Program-made: the position numbers and the translations under genes
Shown: positions 48,759 through 60,132 of the stretch, piece by piece
Layout: every line of letters begins with the position of its first letter
Numbering within the stretch: position 1 is the stretch's first letter
NCBI RefSeq assembly: GCF_007096385.1
Contig: NZ_VJWL01000002.1
Location: 399,337-463,336, forward strand
Length of the DNA stretch: 64,000 nt
Reading direction: 5' to 3'
Source of the DNA: Aliidiomarina halalkaliphila
GTDB taxonomy: Bacteria; Pseudomonadota; Gammaproteobacteria; Enterobacterales; Alteromonadaceae
The notes under the pieces: model-generated
Seen by the model: the letters and a program-made list of their open reading frames with translations, nothing else
What the model was told of the DNA's origin: nothing
Databases searched by the model: none

Positions 48759-49912
48759 GCGTCCCGCGGAAGCCCTTTTTCAATGATCCGCACCAATCGT
48801 TTAACCTGCTGATTGCCGGTATGGCCAGCACGCTGTTTATGTTCAAGCTCTGCAAGTGCCCAATCAATATGTTCCTTGACCACCTCTGAAGCCGCTGTAC
48901 GCTTTTCCTGCAATGCCTGTATTAACGATGGGTTTGGGGCGCTGTTGCCGATGGCAATGGCGAGATTACGTTGCCAACGTTCAAAGCCAATGCGCCGGAT
49001 CGGAGACCCTTGGGTTTGCTGCAAAAAAGTCGCCTCGTCCCAGGCCCAAAGGGCTAATAAATCAGGGGCATGTAACGGATGACGCGGAAGAAAATCAGCT
49101 TCCGGGGTTGGCGTTGCATATCGGTTCCACGGGCACACTAACTGGCAGTCATCACAGCCATAGATGCGGTTGCCCATTGGCTTCCGGAATTGTTCAGGAA
49201 TCGCTCCTTCATGTTCGATGGTCAGATAGGAAATGCAGCGGCGTGCGTCGAGCACATAGGGCTCAATAATGGCTTGGGTCGGACAAATCGTAATACAGGC
49301 GGTGCATTTGCCACATTGCTCAGGTTGCGCCTGGTCTGTAGGTAAAGGCAGATTAATTAGCAACTCGCCTAAGAAGAACCACGACCCATCGTTGGCATCA
49401 AGCAATAATGTGTGTTTACCCGTCCAGCCTAAACCAGCTTTCTCCGCTAATGGGCGCTCTAAAATGGGCGCGGAATCGACGAAGGGGCGAAAATCTGCAG
49501 AGGTGCCGGGCAATTCGTGGTCACAATAGGCTTGGATCTTATCGCCCAATTGTTTCAACCGCTTTCGCATCACCTTATGATAGTCTCGCCCAAGCGCATA
49601 GCGACTCACATAGGCTTTACGTTCATCACTTAATACTTCAGCAAAGCGCGCCCCTTGTGGCAGATAATCCATGCGTACGCATATTGCGCGCACACTCCCG
49701 GGATGCAACTCTTGCGGACGAGCACGCAGCATGCCGTGCCGCTCCATGTAATCCATGCTGCCGTGATACTGATTATCGAGCCAGCGTTGCAAGGCGTCTT
49801 CATGCATACTGAGATCAAGATCGGTGATGCCTACTTGCTGAAATCCAAGCTCGCTGCCCCAAGATTTAATTTTCTCGGCAAGTTCGTGTAAGTCGGCTGT
49901 TGTTATCGCCAC
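48755..49912 (-). CDS. queG: Epoxyqueuosine reductase QueG
   Basis: QueG is a cobalamin- and Fe-S-dependent enzyme that reduces epoxyqueuosine to queuosine in tRNA, the last step of that pathway. The 385-residue protein has two [4Fe-4S] motifs: CGKCTACITICPTQAI and CDDCQLVCPWN. The start is GTG 49912. It is divergent from nnr by 43 bp, as in E. coli. Confidence 0.96.
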   Translation of the reverse strand: MAITTADLHELAEKIKSWGSELGFQQVGITDLDLSMHEDALQRWLDNQYHGSMDYMERHGMLRARPQELHPGSVRAICVRMDYLPQGARFAEVLSDERKAYVSRYALGRDYHKVMRKRLKQLGDKIQAYCDHELPGTSADFRPFVDSAPILERPLAEKAGLGWTGKHTLLLDANDGSWFFLGELLINLPLPTDQAQPEQCGKCTACITICPTQAIIEPYVLDARRCISYLTIEHEGAIPEQFRKPMGNRIYGCDDCQLVCPWNRYATPTPEADFLPRHPLHAPDLLALWAWDEATFLQQTQGSPIRRIGFERWQRNLAIAIGNSAPNPSLIQALQEKRTAASEVVKEHIDWALAELEHKQRAGHTGNQQVKRLVRIIEKGLPRDA

Positions 49913-49955
49913 GCTTTGGTTATCCTGCTACTGATAGATATAAAAGGGTGAAGCC

Positions 49956-51542
49956 ATGGATCAATTCGCAACTGATGGCACAAATTGCAGCATCAGCGAC
50001 AGCATACCACAGCAACTTTACCGACCTGAACAGGTGCGGGAGATGGAAGCTGAGGCGGCCGCACGTGCGGGCGTGGATATGTGGGAGCTAATGCAACGGG
50101 CGGGTGCTGCCGGCTGGCAATGTTTACAGCAGCAGAGTCAGCCCCACGAACGCGTGGCGGTACTTTGTGGACCCGGCAACAATGGCGGCGACGGTTATGT
50201 TCTAGCGGCCCTTGCTCGCGATGCAGGGCGGGCTGTGCGGTTATTTGCGAGCGCTGAACCTAAATCTGAAGATGGCCAACGAGCTTTGCAGTTGTGGCTG
50301 GATAGCGGCGGTGACGTTGAACCCTTATTAGATTGGTCGGAAAGCGAACCTGACTGGGTTGTTGATGGTCTCCTAGGTACCGGCATCGATAGCGACTTGC
50401 GCGGGGACATTCGTGAATGTGTTGAGGCGGTCAATGAGGCCAAGCTTTCCGTTCTCGCATTAGATATTCCAACCGGTCTCCATGGTGATACTGGATGTGC
50501 ATTGGGCGATGCGATTGTTGCCGATCATACGGTTACCTTTGTGGGCGTGAAGCGCGGGCTATGTACCGGGGCCGCAGCTGCTTACCGCGGTAAGTTGTGG
50601 TTTGCGGACTTAGGCATTCAACGGGAATTTCGTTTACTGACTGAGCCGGCGGCATGGAACCTGCAGCAGGAGCAACTTACCAGTTGGCTACCGCGTCGAT
50701 CTCCGTATACCCACAAAGGTGTGCATGGTCACGTGTTGATCCTTGGCGGTAGCCGCGGTATGGCGGGTGCAGCGCGCCTTGCGGGCAGTGCAGCACTGCG
50801 CGCCGGTGCCGGTAAGGTCACTGTGATCTGTGAACCAGGGCAAGAATATTTGGTAGGTCAGCAACCAGAACTTATGGTGTTAGGACTTGAGCCTAAGGAT
50901 GCGCAAGTCGCGGAACTTATGGAGCAAGCCACAGTCTTTGCCATGGGGCCTGGATTAGGCCAACAGGCGTGGGGGAAAAACTGGTGGTCGTGGTATTTAG
51001 ACGGACTTGAGCGCAGTGACCCATTGTTTGAAATGCCAACGGTGTTAGATGCCGATGCGCTGAATTGGCTTGCGCGTTCGGCGCTCGAAGTGTCAACTCG
51101 AAGCCATTGGGTGCTCACGCCGCATCCGGGAGAGGCGGCGCGGTTATTGGATTGTCACGGAACAGATGTTGAAGCGAATCGGTGGCTTGCAGCACAAACG
51201 TTGCAAGAGCAATTCGGTGGCGTGGTGGTTCTGAAAGGCGCTGGCAGCGTGATCTGTGGATCTGAAGGAACAGCAGTGAGCCAATTTGGTACACCCGCGA
51301 TGGCCAGTGCTGGCATGGGGGATGTATTAACAGGTATGATAAGCGCATTGATGGCACAGGCAAACGGATTAAGCATTACTATGGAAGACAGTGTTCGAGC
51401 TGCAGTGATGGTCCACGGACTTGCGGGCGAATCAGCAGCGCAGTCTCTGAGTCAAGGCTTAGGTTCCGAGGTGTCCCGTGGCTTGCTCGCATCAGACCTG
51501 TTTCCTTGGATAGTACAGTGGATGAATCCGAATGACGCGTGA
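49956..51542 (+). CDS. nnr: Bifunctional NAD(P)H-hydrate repair enzyme (epimerase/dehydratase)
   Basis: A 528-residue fused enzyme that repairs damaged NADH and NADPH. The N-terminal epimerase domain (about 20-225) has GPGNNGGDGYV; the C-terminal ADP-dependent dehydratase (about 235-525) has HKGVHGHVLILGGSRGM, HPGEAARLL and GTPAMASAGMGDVLTGMI. It begins a rightward series of overlapping genes: tsaE starts 11 bases before its end. Confidence 0.96.
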   Translation: MDQFATDGTNCSISDSIPQQLYRPEQVREMEAEAAARAGVDMWELMQRAGAAGWQCLQQQSQPHERVAVLCGPGNNGGDGYVLAALARDAGRAVRLFASAEPKSEDGQRALQLWLDSGGDVEPLLDWSESEPDWVVDGLLGTGIDSDLRGDIRECVEAVNEAKLSVLALDIPTGLHGDTGCALGDAIVADHTVTFVGVKRGLCTGAAAAYRGKLWFADLGIQREFRLLTEPAAWNLQQEQLTSWLPRRSPYTHKGVHGHVLILGGSRGMAGAARLAGSAALRAGAGKVTVICEPGQEYLVGQQPELMVLGLEPKDAQVAELMEQATVFAMGPGLGQQAWGKNWWSWYLDGLERSDPLFEMPTVLDADALNWLARSALEVSTRSHWVLTPHPGEAARLLDCHGTDVEANRWLAAQTLQEQFGGVVVLKGAGSVICGSEGTAVSQFGTPAMASAGMGDVLTGMISALMAQANGLSITMEDSVRAAVMVHGLAGESAAQSLSQGLGSEVSRGLLASDLFPWIVQWMNPNDA

Positions 51543-51993
51543 GTACCGCGAAGTATTGCCCGATGAGGCAGCGACGATTGAGTTAGGTAGTAAGTTAGCA
51601 AGGGCTTGTAGTGAAGGTGTTACGATTTATTTACGTGGCGCCTTGGGCATGGGAAAAACCACATTGAGTCGTGGCTTTATGCACGCACTTGGCCATGTCG
51701 GAGCGGTAAAGAGTCCAACCTACACTTTGATTGAGCCCTATGAATTGCCTCATTGGCGGGTGTATCATTTCGATTTGTATCGTTTGGCGGATCCCGAAGA
51801 ACTCGAATATATGGGAATTCGCGACTATTTTACTAAAGACACTATACGTTTAATTGAATGGCCAGAGCGTGGTGTGGGTATTTTGCCGCAAGCGGATTTG
51901 GTCATCACATTACAGCCCGAAGAAAACGGGCGGATTGCAACTATCACTGGACACAGTGATCTTGGGGAAGAGGTGGTAAAACAGCTGCAATGA
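51532..51993 (+). CDS. tsaE: tRNA threonylcarbamoyladenosine synthesis ATPase TsaE
   Basis: TsaE is the ATPase that works with TsaB and TsaD to add the t6A modification at position 37 of tRNAs reading ANN codons. The 153-residue protein has a P-loop (RGALGMGKTTLSRG) and the family segment VKSPTYTLIEPYEL, with WPERG at the end. It overlaps nnr and amiB. Confidence 0.97.
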   Translation: MTREYREVLPDEAATIELGSKLARACSEGVTIYLRGALGMGKTTLSRGFMHALGHVGAVKSPTYTLIEPYELPHWRVYHFDLYRLADPEELEYMGIRDYFTKDTIRLIEWPERGVGILPQADLVITLQPEENGRIATITGHSDLGEEVVKQLQ

Positions 51994-53360
51994 GAATACT
52001 GCGGTTTCTCGTGGTGTTGAGCGTGGTGGTGGGGAGCCTGCTCATACCAAACACTGTATTCGCGTCGAATACATTAGACAATGTGCGGGTTTGGCCATCG
52101 GCTGAACGAACGCGCATCGTGTTTGATGTGTCTGCGGAGCCTAACTATACCTATTTCACCATTTTCGATACTGCGCCACACCGGGTCGTGATTGATTTTC
52201 ACCAGACGCGAAATACCGTTAATTTGAGCCAAGTTGATTTTCACTCCGATGTGGTCAATCTTATTCGCTCCAGTGGAGCACCTCGGCAAGGTACCTTCCG
52301 GGTCGTACTGGAAGTTGCCCACGCAAACGCACCCACCGTATTTGCACTGGGGCCAGCAAACGGGTCCGGCCACCGGTTGGTCGTGGATATTCCTGGTGCA
52401 ACCACAGCGGTGAGTAGAACACCATCCACCACCGCAACGACAAGCACAGAGTCGCGAGCTCCGCGCACGGCTGAGGTGTTGCCGCCGCGAGAAATCGTGA
52501 TTGCCATTGATGCGGGGCATGGGGGCCGCGATCCCGGGTCCATCGGTCCTGGGGGAACGCAAGAGAAAGTGGTGACTTTAGCCGTGGCACGCAAGTTGGC
52601 GCAACGGATTAATGCAGATCCTGGGATGCGGGCGGTATTAACACGCTCGGGGGATCAGACAGTGCCTTTGGGGCAGCGAACCAGTCTGGCCCGACGCGAA
52701 CGCGCGGATTTCTTTGTATCGTTACATGCAGATGCATTTACGAGTTCACAACCACGGGGCGCGTCGGTATGGGTGCTTTCAGCACGGCGATCGGAAACTG
52801 AGCTGGGTCGAGCGCTCGAAAACAAAGAACGCTTGAGTGAAGAACTCATCGACGTCGAACATATTTTACAAGATAACGATTCTGATCAGTTTCTTAACCG
52901 CACTCTGCTAGATATGTACCGAGATAGTTCAATGGCGGGTGGGCACGAGGCCGCGGTGATTTTATTGGATCATTTGGGTCGGATCACCAATTTACATCGT
53001 AATCGCCCAGAGGCGGCCAGCTTTGCCGTACTCAATTCGTTACGGACACCGTCGGTATTGGTCGAGTTAGGATTTATATCTAATCCGCAAAAAGAACGCC
53101 TGTTAATCAATGAGCGTCATCAAGATCGTCTAGCAAACGCCCTCTATGAAGGGATTCGCGAATATTTTCTACGTAACCCTGTGGAAAATACCATTTTGGC
53201 AGAAATGGATTTTCGTACCCATGTAGTGGCGTCCGGTGAATCCTTATCGGTTATTGCGAGCCGTTACGGAAGTTCAGTGGATGCCATCCGAAGCCATAAC
53301 AATCTGCGCAGCAACACGATTCGTATTGGTCAGCGTCTTGAAATTCCCGTAGGACGGTAA
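51990..53360 (+). CDS. amiB: N-acetylmuramoyl-L-alanine amidase AmiB
   Basis: AmiB cuts the peptide from N-acetylmuramic acid in the septum so daughter cells separate. The 456-residue protein has a signal peptide (1-25), an AMIN localisation domain (about 28-125), a Ser/Thr-rich linker, a zinc amidase_3 domain (about 168-395: [29 protein letters not shown]) and one C-terminal LysM domain ([16 protein letters not shown]). Activation by EnvC or NlpD is known for the family. It overlaps tsaE by ATGA and mutL by one base (TAATG). Confidence 0.96.
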   Translation: MRILRFLVVLSVVVGSLLIPNTVFASNTLDNVRVWPSAERTRIVFDVSAEPNYTYFTIFDTAPHRVVIDFHQTRNTVNLSQVDFHSDVVNLIRSSGAPRQGTFRVVLEVAHANAPTVFALGPANGSGHRLVVDIPGATTAVSRTPSTTATTSTESRAPRTAEVLPPREIVIAIDAGHGGRDPGSIGPGGTQEKVVTLAVARKLAQRINADPGMRAVLTRSGDQTVPLGQRTSLARRERADFFVSLHADAFTSSQPRGASVWVLSARRSETELGRALENKERLSEELIDVEHILQDNDSDQFLNRTLLDMYRDSSMAGGHEAAVILLDHLGRITNLHRNRPEAASFAVLNSLRTPSVLVELGFISNPQKERLLINERHQDRLANALYEGIREYFLRNPVENTILAEMDFRTHVVASGESLSVIASRYGSSVDAIRSHNNLRSNTIRIGQRLEIPVGR

Positions 53361-55222
53361 TGCCAATGCCGATTCAGTTACTACCCCCACAGCTGGCCAA
53401 CCAAATCGCTGCCGGCGAAGTGGTTGAGCGGCCTGCGTCCGTAGTCAAGGAATTGGTTGAAAATAGCCTTGACGCCGGTGCCACCGATATCCGTATTGAT
53501 ATTGAAAAAGGCGGGGCTCGCCGCATTCGGGTGCGCGACAATGGCTGCGGAATTCCGAAAGATGAACTCACGCTCGCGTTAAGTCGGCACGCGACCAGCA
53601 AAATCGCCTCCCTCGATGATCTTGAAGCCATTCTTAGCTTGGGCTTTCGGGGTGAAGCACTCGCTAGTATTAGCTCAGTGTCACGCCTCCGATTGACCTC
53701 ACGACCGCAAGACAATGACGAAGCTTGGGCAGCGTTTTGTGAGGGTCGTGATATGGCGGTGGCTCTTGAGCCCGCTTCACATCCCGTGGGCAGTACTGTG
53801 GATGTGGAAGACTTATTTTTTAATACGCCAGCTAGGCGCAAGTTTTTACGTACCGAGAAAACGGAATTTAATCATATTGATGAAGTGGTGCGTCGGATCG
53901 CGCTGGCGCGCCCCGACGTCACTGTTGTGCTGAGCCATAATCAGCAGGTGTTGCGTCAGTATCATCGTATGAAAGATGAGAATCATAGCGGACGCTTGCA
54001 GCAAGTAGCCGGACGGCGGTTTGCTGAGGAAGCAATTTATCTCGATCATCACGAGGAGGCGCTGTCGTTGCGTGGATGGTTTAGTCCGCCCCAAGCCTGC
54101 CGTCACCAAAACGATATTCAGTACATGTATGTGAATGGCCGTATGATGCGCGATAAGTTATTGAACCATGCGGTACGTCAGGCATATGGTGAGGCCTTGC
54201 CCGACGATCGACAGCCGACCTTCATTTTGTACCTGAATTTGCCGGCTCATGACGTGGATGTGAATGTGCATCCAGCAAAGCATGAAGTGCGGTTTCACCA
54301 AGCACGGCAAGTACATGATTTTGTGCTCGGGGTGTTACGTAATGGGATTGCTCAAGTGCTGGGAACCGAGGGCACTGAAAGTACGGGGCATTCGTATCAG
54401 CATGGTTATGGCCCCCAGCCCGATGCCGTGCCTCAGGTCACTGAAACAATGGTGAAGTCCGAGCCGAAATCACAGCAACGGTATTCCGATCCCCATTCAC
54501 ATGTAGCGACCCCATCTCCGTTTTTTCCTATGCGGCGGTCGACTCAGCCAGGAACGAGCCAGCAGCGTCCGGCTCCGCGCTCGGCGTCAGCTCTGGATGC
54601 GCAATCTGCCTATCAAGGCATGTGGCCGACCACCAGTGCTGAGACAAACTCGGTTGAGCACTGGCGATTTATTGCGATACACGCGGATTGGTTTGCTTTA
54701 CTGCAAGCCGATACCCGCCTCGGATTGCTTGATAGTCGCCGACTGCAACGACAGCTATTGCAACAACGCTTGCAGGCAGGCTTAGAGGTAGGCTTAACCG
54801 GGCAACCCTTGCTCTTGCCTGTGGCGCTGACAGACCGTACAACTGTCGAGCTATTGCTGGAGAAACAGATACTCTTGCAAGAGTTAGGTATTTTGTTGCG
54901 TCGATCAGGCCGCCAGAGTGTCCAGATTGAGCAGGTGTCCTCGGTCTTGCGCCATGGCAACATCAGCGAGATTGTTCCCGCATTAGCGGCTTGGTTAAGT
55001 GAACGCTCACTTACTTGTTTGCGGGATATGACGGAGCAACAACGAACAGACCTGGCAGCTTGGCTAGGGAAGCACGCAGTGTTGCAGGCTCCCAGCAAAG
55101 TGACTTTTGAACGTCTCTTGCGAGAAGCAGACGACGCCAAATTCGATTGGCGTCGGGAGATTATTGAATTACCTTGGCATGATGCCATTCGGGATTCAGG
55201 AGTGAGTAATGAGTCTCGTTGA
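53360..55222 (+). CDS. mutL: DNA mismatch repair protein MutL
   Basis: MutL links MutS to MutH or other effectors during mismatch repair. The 620-residue protein has an N-terminal GHKL ATPase ([44 protein letters not shown]), a long Gln/Pro/Ser-rich linker (about 345-425) and a C-terminal dimerisation domain. I see no DQHA endonuclease motif, which fits the MutH-using gammaproteobacterial type. It overlaps amiB by one base and miaA by 14. Confidence 0.97.
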   Translation: MPMPIQLLPPQLANQIAAGEVVERPASVVKELVENSLDAGATDIRIDIEKGGARRIRVRDNGCGIPKDELTLALSRHATSKIASLDDLEAILSLGFRGEALASISSVSRLRLTSRPQDNDEAWAAFCEGRDMAVALEPASHPVGSTVDVEDLFFNTPARRKFLRTEKTEFNHIDEVVRRIALARPDVTVVLSHNQQVLRQYHRMKDENHSGRLQQVAGRRFAEEAIYLDHHEEALSLRGWFSPPQACRHQNDIQYMYVNGRMMRDKLLNHAVRQAYGEALPDDRQPTFILYLNLPAHDVDVNVHPAKHEVRFHQARQVHDFVLGVLRNGIAQVLGTEGTESTGHSYQHGYGPQPDAVPQVTETMVKSEPKSQQRYSDPHSHVATPSPFFPMRRSTQPGTSQQRPAPRSASALDAQSAYQGMWPTTSAETNSVEHWRFIAIHADWFALLQADTRLGLLDSRRLQRQLLQQRLQAGLEVGLTGQPLLLPVALTDRTTVELLLEKQILLQELGILLRRSGRQSVQIEQVSSVLRHGNISEIVPALAAWLSERSLTCLRDMTEQQRTDLAAWLGKHAVLQAPSKVTFERLLREADDAKFDWRREIIELPWHDAIRDSGVSNESR

Positions 55223-56183
55223 GCATTTGCAGCAAGGTGTGATTTGTTTGAGCGGACCGACCGCTGCAGGAAAAACAGCATTGGCCATGGCCCTCGCCGA
55301 TAGACTACCGGTGGAGTTGGTGAGTGTTGACTCCGCCTTAGTTTATCGGGGAATGGACATTGGAACGGCCAAGCCGAGTGCCGATGAGCTTGCTCGCTAC
55401 CCACATCATTTGATTGATATTCGTGATCCAGCGGATGCCTACTCTGCTGCGGATTTTCGTACCGATGCATTGGCATTAATTACCGCAATTCGCGAGCGTG
55501 GGCGCATTCCGCTGCTCGTGGGCGGAACCATGCTCTATTTTCGCGCCCTTTTAGCCGGGCTATCTACGTTACCGCAGGCCGACCAAGCGGTGCGTGCGCA
55601 GTTGCAGGCAGAAGCTGATGCAGAGGGTTGGGAACAGTTGCACCAGCAACTGCAGAGCATTGATCCAGTGTCTGCTGCACGTATTCATCCGAATGATCCA
55701 CAACGGGTGATGCGAGCCCTTGAGGTGTATCGGTTAAGTGGCAAATCCTTAACCGAGCATACACAAAGTCAAAATCCTGGGCTGCCATTACCCACGTGGC
55801 AAATTGCGGTGGCCCCCGTTGATCGGAAAATTCTGCACCAACGTATCGAACTCAGATTTCACACCATGCTCGAACAAGGTTTTGAAGCGGAAGTGCAAAA
55901 ATTGATGGATCGCGGTGATTTGCATCCGGATTTACCGTCGATTCGCGCGGTGGGCTATCGGCAAATGTGGCAGTATCTGAGTGGTGAATTAACCCGCGAT
56001 GAAATGGTTGAGCGGGGCGTGATTGCTACGCGGCAGTTAGCGAAACGGCAGATCACGTGGTTGCGATCATGGCCGGGTCTGCACTGGTTAGATCCGCTAG
56101 CAGGCGACAGTACCGAAGAAATTTTCAAATGTCTGCTGCAAGCGCCTTTGCCGCCTGATGCGTGGAAAAATGCCGATAATTAA
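55209..56183 (+). CDS. miaA: tRNA dimethylallyltransferase MiaA
   Basis: MiaA adds a dimethylallyl group to A37 of tRNAs reading UNN codons. The 324-residue protein has a P-loop ([12 protein letters not shown]), [17 protein letters not shown], and the tRNA-binding [16 protein letters not shown]. The gene overlaps mutL. A 206-bp gap with its own promoter-like sequence separates it from hfq. Confidence 0.97.
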   Translation: MSLVEHLQQGVICLSGPTAAGKTALAMALADRLPVELVSVDSALVYRGMDIGTAKPSADELARYPHHLIDIRDPADAYSAADFRTDALALITAIRERGRIPLLVGGTMLYFRALLAGLSTLPQADQAVRAQLQAEADAEGWEQLHQQLQSIDPVSAARIHPNDPQRVMRALEVYRLSGKSLTEHTQSQNPGLPLPTWQIAVAPVDRKILHQRIELRFHTMLEQGFEAEVQKLMDRGDLHPDLPSIRAVGYRQMWQYLSGELTRDEMVERGVIATRQLAKRQITWLRSWPGLHWLDPLAGDSTEEIFKCLLQAPLPPDAWKNADN

Positions 56184-56635
<452 letters not shown>

Positions 56636-56670
56636 CCTGTCCATTAAGGGACAGTGAAGGAGCGGCTTGC

Positions 56671-57954
56671 TTGTTTGAGCGGTATGAAGGTGGCGAGCAG
56701 GCCGTGTTGGTTCATGTGGATTTCCCCAATGAATCGGCACGCGAAGATCTCGAAGAACTCAAATTATTGGTGGCGTCGGCCGGTGTAGCAGCTGAAGCCG
56801 TTGTTACTACCTCCCGACATTCCCCAGACGCCCGATTATTTATTGGCTCTGGCAAAACTGAAGAAGTTGCGGCGTTGGTGCAAGCTACCAACGCAGACGT
56901 GGTTATATTCAATCATAAATTATCACCGTCGCAAGAACGCAATATTGAACGCCAAGTGAAATGCCGGGTGCTGGATCGCACCGGTTTGATTCTAGATATA
57001 TTCGCCCAGCGGGCGCGCACCCATGAAGGTAAGCTGCAAGTTGAGCTTGCTCAGCTTCGACATATCTCCACCCGCTTAATTCGTGGGTGGACTCACCTTG
57101 AGCGACAGAAAGGTGGGATAGGCTTGCGTGGACCGGGCGAAACCCAGTTAGAAACCGACCGTCGACTTATTCGTGGGCGCATTAAAAATATTTTGGCGCG
57201 CTTAGAGAAAGTAGAGAAGCAGCGAGAACAAGGGCGGCGGGCGCGGAATCGGGCGGAGATCCCAACCATTGCATTGGTGGGATATACCAACGCGGGCAAA
57301 TCAACTTTGTTTAATCGACTCACGGACGCGGATGTGTATGCGGCTGATCAGTTGTTTGCCACCCTGGATCCCACGTTACGAAAATATGAACTTCCAGATA
57401 TCGGCACGGTTATTTTTGCCGATACGGTCGGATTTATTCGGCATTTGCCCCACGATTTAGTGGCAGCCTTTAAGGCCACCTTGCAAGAAACCAAAGATGC
57501 AGACTTGCTGCTGCATGTGATGGATTGCCATGATGATCGCATGGGTGAAAATCGCAAAGAAGTCGACAAGGTGTTGGCGGAAATTGAAGCCAGTGATGTA
57601 CCGCAATTGATGGTGATGAACAAGTTGGATCTGGTACCCGAATTGTCGCCACGGATTGTGTATGATGATGATCAACGACCGCGGGAAGTATGGCTATCTG
57701 CGCAAACGGGTGAAGGAATTGATTTACTGCGGCAAGCGCTACATGAGTTATTGGTGCCGCAACTGATCGAACATCACTTGCGATTAGGCCCAAATGACGG
57801 CAAATTACGCAGTACATTATATGGCATGCATTGTGTGTTAGAAGAACAGTCACAGACCGATGGAGATGTGTTACTATCGGTTCGAGTACCCGTTGTGGAA
57901 TGGCAACGGTTGTTAAAACAGTTTGGTGATCGATTAACAAATACGATTTGTTAG
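56671..57954 (+). CDS. hflX: Ribosome rescue GTPase HflX
   Basis: HflX is a GTPase that splits stalled or idle 70S ribosomes, for example after heat shock. The 427-residue protein has an N-terminal domain (MFERYEGGEQAVLVHV), coiled coil and a GTPase domain with G1 GYTNAGKST, G3 DTVGF and G4 NKLD. The start is TTG 56671, with GAAGGAG about eight bases upstream; the E. coli gene also starts with a rare codon. Confidence 0.96.
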   Translation: MFERYEGGEQAVLVHVDFPNESAREDLEELKLLVASAGVAAEAVVTTSRHSPDARLFIGSGKTEEVAALVQATNADVVIFNHKLSPSQERNIERQVKCRVLDRTGLILDIFAQRARTHEGKLQVELAQLRHISTRLIRGWTHLERQKGGIGLRGPGETQLETDRRLIRGRIKNILARLEKVEKQREQGRRARNRAEIPTIALVGYTNAGKSTLFNRLTDADVYAADQLFATLDPTLRKYELPDIGTVIFADTVGFIRHLPHDLVAAFKATLQETKDADLLLHVMDCHDDRMGENRKEVDKVLAEIEASDVPQLMVMNKLDLVPELSPRIVYDDDQRPREVWLSAQTGEGIDLLRQALHELLVPQLIEHHLRLGPNDGKLRSTLYGMHCVLEEQSQTDGDVLLSVRVPVVEWQRLLKQFGDRLTNTIC

Positions 57955-57998
57955 TCGAGATTTAATGTTGAACGTTTAAGTATTTGCTGGAGTAATCG

Positions 57999-59183
57999 AT
58001 GGCCTGGAATCAACCGGGGAACAGCGGCAAAGATAAAGATCCTTGGGGAAATAACCAAGGTGGTCGAGATCAGGGGCCTCCTGATCTTGATGAAGCTTTG
58101 CGCAGTCTCATGAGCAAACTAGGTCTTGGTGGCGGGAAAGGCGGCCAAGGTGGAAGTGGGGGTTCAACAACCAGTGGAATCCCTGGCAAAGTCGTGGGCT
58201 TTGCATTGGTATTAGTGGCAGTGATTTGGTTTATCGCCGGTTTCTATACCGTTCGCGAAGCAGAACGCGGTGTTATCCAGCGTTTTGGAGCCTATCACGC
58301 AGAAGTCACATCGGGCCTGCATTGGCGCCCTTACTTTATTGATCAAGTAACCAACGTTGACGTGAACAACGTTTTCCGTCAGGAAACCGGTGGCTTTATG
58401 CTGACCGAAGACGAGAACGTAGTGCGCGTTGAGTTAGCCGTGCAGTATCGCGTTGCCAATGCACGGGCATACTTATTTAACGTTGAGAATCCGGATTCGA
58501 GTTTGTCGCAAATCACCGATAGTGCATTGCGCTACGTTATTGGTCACAACACGATGGATAATATTCTGACTGTTGGTCGTGAAGAAATTCGTCAGCAAAC
58601 CTGGGAAATCATCGACCGCTTGATCGAGCGTTACGATGTGGGCTTGCGGGTGATCGACGTCAACTTCTTGGGCGCACGTCCGCCAGAAGAAGTACGTGAA
58701 GCCTTTGATGATGCGATTCGAGCGCAGGAAGACCAAGAACGTTTCGTGCGTGAGGCAGAAGCCTATGCACGGGAAATCGAGCCTACCGCTCGTGGTCGGG
58801 TGCGTCGTTTGCAACAAGAAGCACAAGCGTACAAAGAACAAATGGTGCTGCGCGCGACTGGTGAGGTCGCTCGTTTTAACGAGTTACTACCTCAGTATCA
58901 AGCCGCACCAGAAGTTACCCGTCAGCGTATTTTCTTAGAAACGCTGGAGCGGATTTACGCCGACAATGCGAAGATCTTTATCGACGTGGATGGCAGCAAC
59001 AACATGATGTATTTGCCACTGGATAAAATTCTTGAGCAACATGGTCGTAGTCGCGCCGGGCAAAATCTACCGATGCTGCCAAGCCAAGGTCAGAATGGAG
59101 TCGCTTCTCCTACGGGAACTAACTCTAGTCAACAAGATCTGAATCGTGGCACGACACGGTCTTCGACGCGCGGGGGGAACTAA
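57999..59183 (+). CDS. hflK: HflK, SPFH-family regulator of FtsH protease
   Basis: HflK and HflC form a large membrane assembly around FtsH and limit which proteins it degrades. The 394-residue protein has a Gly-rich cytoplasmic N-terminus (1-60), one membrane helix (about 63-84), an SPFH domain and a long helical C-terminal region, with a Gln/Ser-rich tail. It starts 44 bases after hflX. Confidence 0.97.
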   Translation: MAWNQPGNSGKDKDPWGNNQGGRDQGPPDLDEALRSLMSKLGLGGGKGGQGGSGGSTTSGIPGKVVGFALVLVAVIWFIAGFYTVREAERGVIQRFGAYHAEVTSGLHWRPYFIDQVTNVDVNNVFRQETGGFMLTEDENVVRVELAVQYRVANARAYLFNVENPDSSLSQITDSALRYVIGHNTMDNILTVGREEIRQQTWEIIDRLIERYDVGLRVIDVNFLGARPPEEVREAFDDAIRAQEDQERFVREAEAYAREIEPTARGRVRRLQQEAQAYKEQMVLRATGEVARFNELLPQYQAAPEVTRQRIFLETLERIYADNAKIFIDVDGSNNMMYLPLDKILEQHGRSRAGQNLPMLPSQGQNGVASPTGTNSSQQDLNRGTTRSSTRGGN

Positions 59184-59186
59184 GCA

Positions 59187-60074
59187 ATGAAACCTATTTA
59201 TGTTGTAATTGCCATTATCATTGCGGTGCTTGGTTATTCGTCACTGTTCACTATTGCTGAGCATGAGCGTGGCATCGTCATTCGCTTTGGTAAAGTGGCG
59301 CAAGACGAAAGTGGCATGCCGCTGGTATACCAACCAGGCCTGCACTTTAAAATTCCATTAATTGAGCGTATTCAGAAATTAGATTCGCGGATTAAAACAC
59401 TGGATGGTCAAGCGGACCGCTTCATCACAAGTGAGAAAAAAGACTTAATCGTGGACGCCTTTGTGAAATGGCGCATCGAAGACTTCTCCAAGTACTACCT
59501 GTCTACGGGCGGAGGTAACCAAGCAGAAGCGGAAGAACTCTTAATGCGTCGTATCAACAACGGATTGCGTGCAGAGTTCGGTGCGCGCACAATTCGCGAT
59601 ATCGTTTCTGGTGAGCGGGATGAGCTGATGGAGCAGGCATTGATTCAAGCCTCTGAAAGCTCGAACGACTTAGGTATCCAAGTACTGGACGTACGTGTGA
59701 AGCAAATCAATCTACCTACGGAAGTTAGTAGTGCGATCTTTGCGCGGATGCGGGCGGAACGGGATGCGGTAGCGCGTGAGCATCGCTCAGAAGGTCGTGA
59801 GCAGGCGGAAATCATTCGTGCTGACGTAGATGCCCGGGTGACTGTAATGTTGGCAGACGCTGAGCGTGAAGCGCGTCAGATTCGCGGTGAAGGTGATGCG
59901 GAAGCGGCACAAATTTATGCCAGCGCATACACTCAAGATGCTGAGTTCTTTGCTTTTATTCGTAGCTTAGAAGCTTACACTAAGTCGTTTGGCGACGGTG
60001 ATAGCGTACTTGTGTTAAGTCCTGACAGCGACTTCTTCAAGTATTTCGGTAGCATGTCTGCTTCAGGAAACTAG
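59187..60074 (+). CDS. hflC: HflC, partner of HflK
   Basis: A 295-residue SPFH protein with one N-terminal membrane helix (about 4-22), SLFTIAEHERGIVIRFGKV, and a C-terminal helical region ending in a hydrophobic SPDSDFFKYF. It lies three bases after hflK. A terminator follows, ending the nnr-to-hflC series. Confidence 0.97.
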   Translation: MKPIYVVIAIIIAVLGYSSLFTIAEHERGIVIRFGKVAQDESGMPLVYQPGLHFKIPLIERIQKLDSRIKTLDGQADRFITSEKKDLIVDAFVKWRIEDFSKYYLSTGGGNQAEAEELLMRRINNGLRAEFGARTIRDIVSGERDELMEQALIQASESSNDLGIQVLDVRVKQINLPTEVSSAIFARMRAERDAVAREHRSEGREQAEIIRADVDARVTVMLADAEREARQIRGEGDAEAAQIYASAYTQDAEFFAFIRSLEAYTKSFGDGDSVLVLSPDSDFFKYFGSMSASGN

Positions 60075-60085
60075 AAAACCGATGT

Positions 60086-60115
60086 AAACGGGAGCTTCGG
60101 CTCCCGTTTGTTTTT
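60086..60115 (+). terminator. hflC terminator with UUCG tetraloop
   Basis: Ten-base-pair stem (60086-60095 with 60100-60109) closed by TTCG, followed by a T run. Confidence 0.95.
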
Positions 60116-60132
60116 GCCACGGCGAATCCTCT

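Noticed and set aside
54613..55476. 287-residue leftward open frame opposite mutL and miaA
   Set aside because: It lies fully opposite two well-supported genes, has a Ser/Arg/Cys-rich composition typical of antisense frames, and no recognisable domain.
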